From the NCBI RefSeq assembly GCF_041200145.1, contig NZ_CP165734.1:2108001-2172000 (forward strand): a stretch of DNA of 64,000 nt. The letters are read 5' to 3'. The notes beneath the pieces were generated by a model. The model saw only the letters and a list, made by a program, of their open reading frames with translations, ran no database searches and was not told the DNA's origin. The position numbers and the translations under genes were made by a program. How positions within the stretch are numbered: the stretch's first letter is position 1; every line of letters begins with the position of its first letter. This document shows positions 10,489 through 17,392 of the stretch, in pieces. The stretch is from Bradyrhizobium sp. LLZ17. GTDB taxonomy: Bacteria > Pseudomonadota > Alphaproteobacteria > Rhizobiales > Xanthobacteraceae.

Positions 10489-11215
10489 TTGACGACCGCC
10501 GAGGTCCGGAAGATCCGACCCCAATCAGCAAGAGCCCCGATGTCGCCGCCGGCAAGGTCGAGGGTCCGCCATAGCGTGACCGCAACCGAGTCGAGCACCG
10601 CGATATCCAATTCCCGCTCCAGCGGTGACGCCAACGCAGCACCGTCGAGATTGGTGCAGAGGATGACGACGGCATCCGCGCCCTCAGAGGCCACTGCACG
10701 GATCATGCCGGCGATCGTCGCCGGTGCAACCTCGCCGAAGGAGAAATTGTCACGCAGACCGAGATGCCGCTCGGCATAGGGGCCATCCCCTCCCGGGCCC
10801 AGACATCTGCGATCCTTTGCTGCACGTCGTCGGTGTAGGGTGACACCAGAGCAACCCGTTTGGCGCTGAGTGCACGGACGGCATCAATGCAAGCGAGCGT
10901 CGATGTCGTCGCCGGTACGCTTGTACGGGCCGCGATCGCGTCGCATAGGCTCCTGTCGCGGGCAATCCCAAGCCAGCTCGCCGAAGTCCCGTTCCAGGCA
11001 ATGGCGTCCACCTTCGCATCCGCCAGCAAATCCGCGGCGGGCAGCATCAGCGAGGCATCGAACTGGCTCAGCGCCGCGGCATCGAGCGCAATCTCGGTGA
11101 CCCGGAAGCGCGAGAAATGCGCGCTGACTTCCGCCACGCCGTGCAGCATGGCGCTGGTGACGGGCTCGAGCACTGAGTTCGACGACGGCGTGATCATGCC
11201 GAGACGCTTGCGCAT
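10485..11215 (-). pseudogene. Asp/Glu/hydantoin racemase or maleate isomerase-like protein, frameshifted
   Basis: The N-terminus MRKRLGMITPSSNSVLEP is typical of the Asp/Glu racemase superfamily branch that includes maleate isomerase and arylmalonate decarboxylase. The second half (VVILCTNLDGAALA) carries the C-terminal catalytic cysteine. At the first cysteine site the sequence is AWNGTSASW, with Asn instead of Cys, so a two-cysteine racemase mechanism is doubtful. The frame breaks at about 10780. One missing base in the GGGG run there joins ...GMAPYAERHLGL and restores 243 residues. It overlaps the second hydantoinase by 4 bases, so a role in the same ureide pathway is likely. Confidence 0.75.
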
Positions 11216-11349
11216 GGGGATACTCTACGACGCCTGCGCGAGGCGCGTCGACTCCTCCCGGATCAGACCCAGGATGTGGCGCTTCGCCTGCCTAAGGCGG
11301 ATCGGGGCACGAGACTTGCTTTGTTTCCCGGGAGAACGGGGGCAACACC

Positions 11350-12443
11350 ATGGCTGATACGCCAAGCGGCCGATCGCTCGTCGTCGACGCGGTCACCCAC
11401 CGCTATCCGAGCGGCGCGCTGGCGGTCGAGAACATCAATCTCGACATCAAGGGCGGCGAGATCATCGCCCTGCTCGGCCCCTCCGGTTGCGGCAAGACGA
11501 CGCTGCTGCGGATCATCGCCGGCTTCATCGCGCAGAGCCAGGGGCAGAATCATCATCGGCGACGACATCGTCGATGCGCTGCCGCCGAACCGTCGTGCGG
11601 TCGGCATCGTATTCCAGAACTACGCGTTGTTTCCGCATCTTTCGATTAGCGAGAACGTCGGCTACGGCCTTGCCGCCCGCGGCGTCGACAAGGCGACGCG
11701 ACAGCGCGAGGCGCAGCGCCTGCTGGAGCTGGTGCAACTGCCGGCGATGGCGGAGCGGCTGCCGCGGCAGCTCTCCGGCGGCCAGCAGCAGCGCGTTGCG
11801 CTCGCCCGCGCGCTCGCGATCAAGCCGTCGATCCTGCTGCTGGACGAGCCCTTTGCCGCGCTCCACAAGATCTGCGGCTCGACATGCAGATCGAGGTCAA
11901 GCGGCTGCAGAGAGTCTCGGGCATCACCACGCTGATCGTGACGCATGATCAGGAAGAGGCGCTGTCAATGGCCGATCGCGTCGCGGTGCTCAGCCACGGC
12001 AGGCTCGAGCAGTTCGGCTCGCCATCCGACGTCTACGACCGTCCGCAGACCCTGTTCGTGAACACCTTCGTCGGCGCCAGTAACCGCATGCCCGGCATCG
12101 TGGTCTCGGCGGACCGCACGAGCGCCAAGGTGCGCCTCGATGCCGGCGCTGAGATCATCGCGCGGCCCGCGGGCGGCGCCCTCACCGAAGGCGGCCGCGT
12201 CACCGTCTGCATCCGCCCCGAGCATCTGCAGTTCGTCGGCGATGAGACCGGCTTTGCCGGCGTGGTCGGCATGTCGCTCCCGCTAGGTGCGACCGTCGTT
12301 CACGAGATCAAGACCGCCGACGGCTCCGGCGTCAAAGTTTCGCAGGCGCGCATTGGCGAGCACACGCGCTGGAGAACGGCGCTGCGGTGCGGCTCGCGCC
12401 ACTCGCCCCGTCGCTCGCCAACGCCTTTCCCGCAACGCTTTAG
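11350..12443 (+). pseudogene. Spermidine/putrescine-type ABC transporter ATPase (PotA-like), multiply frameshifted
   Basis: This is the ATPase of a polyamine-type importer. All expected blocks are present but in three frames: Walker A ([19 protein letters not shown]), signature (LSGGQQQRVALARALA), Walker B (LLLDEPFAAL), the H-loop (IVTHDQEEALSMADRV) and a TOBE-like C-terminus (VCIRPEHLQF). Breaks are near 11543 (one extra G), 11872 (one missing A) and 12365 (one base missing), with the corrected end at TAG 12441-12443. In addition the D-loop aspartate after FAAL reads His. Three indels and a key substitution make this the most damaged gene in the window. It heads a rightward ATPase-SBP-permease-permease set. 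Confidence 0.8.
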
Positions 12444-12475
12444 ATCCAGTCCAGAACGCTTTAGATCCAGTCCAC
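12434..12475 (+). repeat. Tandem duplication, two 21-bp units
   Basis: Two adjacent 21-base copies beginning AACGCTTTAGATCC (12434-12454 and 12455-12475) differ only at the last base. The first copy contains the stop codon of the PotA-like gene, and the second ends about 12 bases before the ATG of the next gene. It is a local duplication in the intergenic spacer. Confidence 0.85.
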
Positions 12476-12487
12476 AGGGAGTTCGAC

Positions 12488-13535
12488 ATGATCCTGAACC
12501 GCCGAAGCCTGATGACGACCGCACTTACACTCGGCGCCATGAAGGCGTTTCCGGGCTTAAGCTTCGCCCAGGCCCGTCCGCTGGTGTTTGCAACCTTCAC
12601 CGGAAGCTGGGAGGAAGCGCACAAGGCGGTATTGGTGCCGGCCTTCCGGAAGGCCAACGCGGATGCGGCCATCGTGCTCGACCCCATGCTTTCCGTGGAC
12701 CAGATCGCGAAGGTGAACGCCGCAAAGGCCAATCCGCCGATTGACGTCATGCTGCACGATCCCGGCCCTGCGCTGGTCGCGATCGGGCAGGACCTCGTCG
12801 AGCCCTATCCGGTCGAGAAGAGCGCCTACTACAAGGACCTGATCTCCGAAGCCCAGGAGCCGATGGGCCCCGCCCCGTTCTTCCAGGTCGTCGGCCTCAC
12901 CTACAATCCGGAAGCCGTCAAGACGCCGCCGACCTCCTGGGCCGATCTCTGGAAGCCGGAGTTCAAGGGCCGTGTCGGCATCACCAACCTCAACTCGACG
13001 CTCGGCACCGGCTGGCTGGTCGAGATCGCCAAGATGCGCGGCGGTTCTGAAGCCAATGTCGATCCTGGCTTCAAGGCGATCGAGGAGCTGAAGCCCAATC
13101 TCGCGGCGGTCGCCGCCAATCCCGGCGCGCTCGCGACTCTGTTCCAGCAGGGCCAGATCGACATCTCGCCCGGCAATTTCAACGCCATCCAGATCCTCAA
13201 AGCCCGCGGCGTGCCGGTCGAGTTCGTGGCGCCGAAGGAAGGCGCCATCGCCTTCAAGACCACGATCCACATCGTCAAGAACTCAGCGAGATCGCGAGCT
13301 TGCGTTCAAGCTGATCGAGGCGGCGCTGTCGGCTGAAGTGCAGACCACGCTGATGAATCCGCCCTATTTGATCGTGCCGACCAATTCCAAGGTCGCCATG
13401 AGCGGCGAGATCGCGCGCGTGCTCGCGAAAGACACTACCGAGCTGAAGCAGAAATTCGTGTTCCAGGACTGGAAGAAGATCAACGAGCAGCGCTCGGCCT
13501 GGATCGAGCGCTTCAACCGCGAGATCAAGATCTAG
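12488..13535 (+). pseudogene. ABC transporter substrate-binding protein (PotD/family 1-like), frameshifted
   Basis: This is a periplasmic binding protein of the spermidine/putrescine or iron(III)-type group. An N-terminal signal (MILNRRSLMTTALTLGAMKA..., ending SFAQA) is followed by the binding domain (FATFTGSWEEA, TSWADLWKPEFKGRVG). The frame breaks at about 13287 after TIHIVKNSA and continues in another frame as ELAFKLIEAALSAEVQ to a stop at 13533-13535. One extra G in CAGCGAGATC accounts for it. Corrected length is about 349 residues, normal for the family. It lies between the PotA-like and permease genes and belongs to the same importer. Its ligand is unknown. Confidence 0.8.
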
Positions 13536-13578
13536 CGCATGATGAGATTAGATTCGACCGCACCAACGAGGGAGGTGT

Positions 13579-13702
13579 GCTCCCTCCCCGCTTGCGGGGG
13601 AGGGCTGGGGAGAGGGTATCTCCGCGATCGAGAACTCCCAAGAGGAGAGAACCCTCACCCGGCGCGTTGCGCCGACCTCTCCCGCAAGCGGGAGAGGTGC
13701 AC
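13579..13702. repeat. Intergenic palindromic repeat (CCCTCCCCGCTTGCGGGGGAGGG type)
   Basis: Two G/C-rich palindromes face each other: one around CCCCGCTTGCGGGG (13586-13600) and one around CTCTCCCGCAAGCGGGAGAG (13677-13696). Between them lies CGGCGCGTTGCGCCG. The outer arms can pair over about 120 bases. A family with this look is common between genes of Bradyrhizobium and related bacteria. It separates the SBP gene from the permease genes and could fold in the transcript. Confidence 0.75.
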
Positions 13703-13759
13703 CGGGTCCGCGGCGGATTGATTCAACTTAAGACCATTTCATCCTAGAACATTCGAGGA

Positions 13760-14629
13760 ATGGCGATGGGCGCAGGACCGGTCTCACGCGACGTCACCTC
13801 CTACGGCATGGGATTGGCAGCGCCGCTGGCGCTGTTCTTCCTTGTCTTCTTCGTGGCGCCGCTGCTGCAATTGGTCTGGCTCTCGCTGCACAACGATACC
13901 GCCGCGCTCCATTGGGGGTTTGGCCAGTACCTGCATTTCCTCTCCGATCCCTTCAGCCTTGGCGTGCTCGGCTCGACGCTGCTGCTCGGCGCCGAGGTGA
14001 CGGCCGTCTGCCTCGTGCTCGGCTTTCCCATTGCGTGGCTCTACCAGCGGGTCGGGCCGCGGCTTCAGACCGTGATCATTCTGATCGTGCTGCTGCCGCT
14101 CTTGACCAGCGTGGTGGTGCGCACCTTCGCGTGGATCGTGATCCTCGGCCGCCAGGGCATTATCAATGCGACACTACAATCGCTCGGCGTGATCGATTAG
14201 CCGCTGCGGCTGCTCTATACCGAGTTCGGCGTGGTGATTGCGCTTGCGCAGGTGCAGATGCCGTTGATGACGCTGCCGCTGATCACCGCGCTCGGCCGCA
14301 TCGATCCCAATCTCGACGACGCCTCCTGCTCGCTCGGCGCCGGCAGCTGGCGCACCTTCTTCAGGATCACCCTGCCGCTGTCGCTGCCCGGCGTGATCGC
14401 CGGATGCACGCTGACTTACGCCGCCGCGATTACGGCCTTCATCACCCAGTCGCTGATCGGCGGCGGCCAGATGCTGTTCATGCCGATGTATCTCTATCAG
14501 CAGGCTTCCACGCTGCAGAACTGGCCGTTTGCATCGGCGATCTCGATCATCTTCCTGCTCGCCGTGCTCGCGGTCGTCTCAGTCTTCACCACGCTCGGCC
14601 GCCTGTCGCGCGGCTATGGAGGGGCGTGA
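13760..14629 (+). pseudogene. ABC transporter permease (PotB-like) with in-frame stop
   Basis: This is the first permease of the polyamine-type importer, about 289 residues with six predicted membrane spans. Reading stays in one frame but is interrupted by TAG at 14198-14200, right after ATLQSLGVID. The frame then continues with PLRLLYTEFGVVIALAQVQ and the EAA loop region (DDASCSLGAGSWRTFFRI). A single G-to-T change from GAG (Glu) would create the stop. The 3' end overlaps the second permease by 3 bases. Since the ATPase and SBP genes of this set are also broken, the importer looks inactive as written. Confidence 0.8.
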
Positions 14630-15444
14630 TGAGCGGGCGTAAGCGCACCCTGGAGGCGATCAGCTTCGAATTCGTCATGACCGTGATCGCCCTGATCGCG
14701 CTGATCCTGATCATCGCGCCCTCGCTCGTCGTATTGATCGTCTCATTCACCAGCGGTTTCTCGTTGAAATTCCCGCCGCCCGGTTATTCGCTGCGCTGGT
14801 ACGCCGAGCTCTGGGACGCCTGGCAGCTGCACTTCGCGGCCAAGAACAGCCTCATCGTGGCGCTGTGGGCGACGGGCCTGTCCGTCGTGCTCGGCGTTGC
14901 CGCCGCGCTGGCAATCTCGCGCTCGCCGACGCTGTCGGCGCGGCTGCTCGATTCCCTCTTCATGTCGCCGCTGGTGCTGCCCGCGCTCGCCTTTGGCCTC
15001 GCCGCCCTGATGCTGTTCTCACTCGTCGGCCTGCCGGTGTCGCCGCTGACGCTGGTGATCGGCCACACCGTGGTCTGCGTGCCCTATGTTGTGCGCAACA
15101 CGGTCGCGGCGCTGGCCCAGCTCGAGCCGACCCTGCTCGAAAGTTCGACGGTGCTCGGCGCCAGCCGCCTCTACACGTTCCGCCGCATCGTGCTGCCGCT
15201 GATCCGGCCGGGCATCATTGCGGGGGCCTTCATCGCCTTCATGTCGTCGTTCGACAACGTGCCGGTGTCGTTGTTCCTGCGGGATGCGGCAACCGACATG
15301 CTGCCGATCCGGATGTGGCAGGACCTCGAAGGCAAGCTCGACGTGACCATTGCCGCGTTGTCGGGCGTGTTGATCATCGCCACCGTGGCGCTGGTCGCAG
15401 TCATGGAGCGCATGACCGGGTTGTCGCGGCGATTGACGAACTGA
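14629..15444 (+). CDS. ABC transporter permease (PotC-like)
   Basis: This 271-residue inner-membrane permease belongs to the binding-protein-dependent (Pot/Ugp) type. Membrane spans begin at about residue 14 (FVMTVIALIALILIIAPSLV). The EAA-like loop is in LEPTLLESSTVLGASR, followed by RRIVLPLIRPGIIAGAFIAF. The ATG overlaps the PotB-like stop (GTGATGAG), so the two are translationally coupled. It is the only gene of the four-gene importer without a visible lesion. It ends directly against the convergent transthyretin-like gene. Confidence 0.88.
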   Translation: MSGRKRTLEAISFEFVMTVIALIALILIIAPSLVVLIVSFTSGFSLKFPPPGYSLRWYAELWDAWQLHFAAKNSLIVALWATGLSVVLGVAAALAISRSPTLSARLLDSLFMSPLVLPALAFGLAALMLFSLVGLPVSPLTLVIGHTVVCVPYVVRNTVAALAQLEPTLLESSTVLGASRLYTFRRIVLPLIRPGIIAGAFIAFMSSFDNVPVSLFLRDAATDMLPIRMWQDLEGKLDVTIAALSGVLIIATVALVAVMERMTGLSRRLTN

Positions 15445-15780
15445 TCAGGCGCCGCGGAATAGCGAATAGCCCCAGCGGGTGAACTTCAGCGGCAGGTGAA
15501 AATGCTCGTCGACGTTCGTGATGCGGAAGCGGAACGGCGTCACGGTGAGAAAGCCGTCAGTTTCTGCAAAGAACTCGCCGAGATGAAACAGCACCTCATA
15601 CTCGCCCGCTGTCACACCGGCGCCTTGCGCGATGGAATGATCGAGCACGCCGTTGGCGCCGAGCCGCCTGTCGGCAATGCGCTCCAAATCCGGGTCGATC
15701 CGCCAGATTTCGACGCGCAGGCCCTGCGCGGGTCGACCGCTCGCCACGTCGACCGCGTGAATGGAAATGCCGCCTGCCAC
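15445..15780 (-). CDS. Transthyretin-like protein, 5-hydroxyisourate hydrolase family
   Basis: This 111-residue single-domain protein fits the transthyretin-related family, whose studied members hydrolyse 5-hydroxyisourate in uric acid breakdown. Family marks are the N-terminal ISIHAVDVASGRPAQGLRVE and the EHFHLPL stretch with its histidines near the end. The C-terminal tetrapeptide, YRGS in true hydrolases, is FRGA here, and the N-terminal histidine lies in IHAVD rather than the usual THVLD. It is thus a diverged member and its substrate may differ. It ends against the PotC-like gene. Its promoter may lie in the repeated element at 15817-15930, whose promoter-like boxes point towards it. Confidence 0.75.
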   Translation of the reverse strand: MAGGISIHAVDVASGRPAQGLRVEIWRIDPDLERIADRRLGANGVLDHSIAQGAGVTAGEYEVLFHLGEFFAETDGFLTVTPFRFRITNVDEHFHLPLKFTRWGYSLFRGA

Positions 15781-15816
15781 CTTGCCGTTCCTCCTGTGAG
15801 TGCGCGGCCGCGCTAT

Positions 15817-15930
15817 AATTTCGGAATAGTCGCAATGTAGCGGTGTTTTGCCCGACGAGTCAAATCATCGCGCCGGGGCCTGTGTAAGCCGTTGATTCCC
15901 CTGTCACCGGCTACTGTGCATGGGGTTGTT
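15817..15930 (-). repeat. Dispersed repeat of about 115 bp with promoter-like boxes, copy A
   Basis: Read on the minus strand, four blocks match the copy at 44582-44697: AACAACCCCATGCACAGTAG (20/20), ATCAACGGCTTAC (13/13), a 21-base block containing TTTGACTCGTCGGGCAAAA, and an end with TATTCCGAAAT. TTGACT (15863-15858) and TACATT (15839-15834) are spaced 18 bases, like a sigma-70 promoter directed at the transthyretin-like gene 54 bases further on. The first block supplies the stop codon and the last six residues (EQPHAQ) of the PepSY gene. Confidence 0.8.
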
Positions 15931-17380
15931 CTCGCGGTTTTTGTTTTGATCGGGCCTCCTGGCCGGCGAAAGACAAACGCAACCGCCGCCAGCCGATCAC
16001 AATTCCGGTGATCGAGAACACCAGCCCGAGCCCACAGAGGCCCACGATGAGGACATCGCGGATGTGGGGGTGGGCCATGAGGGCTGGAAGGTCGAATGTG
16101 TGCAGCGCGCTGTAGGCCCAGCGGTAAGCCCGCCGCGACAGATCGAGCCTCTGCAACACGCTGCCGTCTGCGCCATCGATGTCGAACCAGAGGGCACCGC
16201 ATCGGGAACGGTAGACCGGCGCGCCCGGAACGATGGAGTGCGCGGGATAGTCGTCGTCAGCCGCAAGCACGGACGGTGCGTCGCAGCCGGTTGCGATCTG
16301 CGTCATCAGGTTTCCGATCGCCTGCGCGCTGATGACCGGCGCCTCCCCACCGTCTGGCCGGATTACAACCTGCTCCCCGAGATCAATCCGCTCCCGTCGA
16401 TAGAGACTGCCGCCGAAGGCAAACCACTCGACCTCGCGAGCCGACGGCGATAGGGGCCGGCGATCGAACGATACGGCTGCGGTCCAGTCCGGCGAAGCAT
16501 TGATCACGCCAGCCTCAGCCGGACTCAACTGGCCGTGCGAGAATAGCCGGCCATGGTCCATCGAGAGCCAACCGCTGAAGATCCAGGTCAGCACGAACGT
16601 GGTCGCGAAGAGACCGACGACGTGATGAAAGGCGTGCCAGCCAAGGTATGGCGATGAGATCTGCCGCCCGCAGATCCTGATCCGCACAAAACCAAGCACC
16701 GCGCCCAGCACCGCCGCGATCAAGGCCAGGAGCGACAACGTCCAGACCACGCCGTCCCACAGCGCCCAATTGCTTCTGAGAGACGTCGGATAGATCCAGT
16801 GCAAAACGCTGCCGGCCAAATTCCATCCACGCTCGCTCCGTGTGGTATCCAGCACGACCTCGCCGGTCGCAGATGAAACGTAGACCTCCGTTCCGGCGAG
16901 GTCGCCGAGGGCCACACGAAACAGAGGCCGGTGGCGATCGAAGCCGTTCGGAACGCTCCATTGATCGTAGTCCGCTTGTGCAACGACAGCCGCACGCGCC
17001 GCATCGAGCCCGCGTTGACGCGCATAGGTCCGCGCGATGGTGAGCGCGACCTCGGGCGACCGCACCGATGCATCATTCCCGTCAGTAGCGTGGATCGCGC
17101 GCAGTCGCGAGGGCCCCGACACGATATAGACCCGCTCCTTGCTCCGCTGAACCAGGCGCACGCGCGTGGCATCGCTGATGCCGCTTGCGGCCAGCGCATC
17201 GGCAACTGTCATCGCACTCGCTGCTTGATCCAGCGGCCTCAGGCCGGCAAAGCGCTCCGCTTCCGTCAACGACGGAAACGGCACGAAGTGCATCACGATG
17301 CCGGTCGAAAACCACATCGCGAACAGCAGGCCGAACGCGATCCCGAGCCAGCGATGCGAGAGGACGGTCGCGCCCATCAT
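15911..17380 (-). CDS. PepSY-associated transmembrane protein
   Basis: This 489-residue inner-membrane protein is of the PepSY_TM type, which often accompanies TonB-dependent receptors and is thought to act in reduction or handling of imported metal chelates. Membrane segments are seen near residues 10-30 (WLGIAFGLLFAMWFSTGIV), at LWDGVVWTLSLLALIAAVLG, HHVVGLFATTFVLTWIFSGW and near the end (VLIVGLCGLGLVFSITGIVI). Histidines sit in or next to these spans. It starts 12 bases after the TonB receptor gene, so both follow the cobalamin riboswitch. Its C-terminal EQPHAQ is encoded by the dispersed repeat, suggesting the original end was altered. The substrate is unproved. Confidence 0.82.
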   Translation of the reverse strand: MMGATVLSHRWLGIAFGLLFAMWFSTGIVMHFVPFPSLTEAERFAGLRPLDQAASAMTVADALAASGISDATRVRLVQRSKERVYIVSGPSRLRAIHATDGNDASVRSPEVALTIARTYARQRGLDAARAAVVAQADYDQWSVPNGFDRHRPLFRVALGDLAGTEVYVSSATGEVVLDTTRSERGWNLAGSVLHWIYPTSLRSNWALWDGVVWTLSLLALIAAVLGAVLGFVRIRICGRQISSPYLGWHAFHHVVGLFATTFVLTWIFSGWLSMDHGRLFSHGQLSPAEAGVINASPDWTAAVSFDRRPLSPSAREVEWFAFGGSLYRRERIDLGEQVVIRPDGGEAPVISAQAIGNLMTQIATGCDAPSVLAADDDYPAHSIVPGAPVYRSRCGALWFDIDGADGSVLQRLDLSRRAYRWAYSALHTFDLPALMAHPHIRDVLIVGLCGLGLVFSITGIVIGWRRLRLSFAGQEARSKQKPREQPHAQ

Positions 17381-17392
17381 GCGTTCAATGCC

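Noticed and set aside
11218..11290. Possible C-terminal fragment of a regulator on the minus strand ([16 protein letters not shown])
   Set aside because: About 24 residues only, with no upstream domain in frame; not enough for a gene or remnant call.
12434..12475. CRISPR-like or iteron-like repeats
   Set aside because: Only two adjacent units without spacers, and no cas or replication genes nearby.
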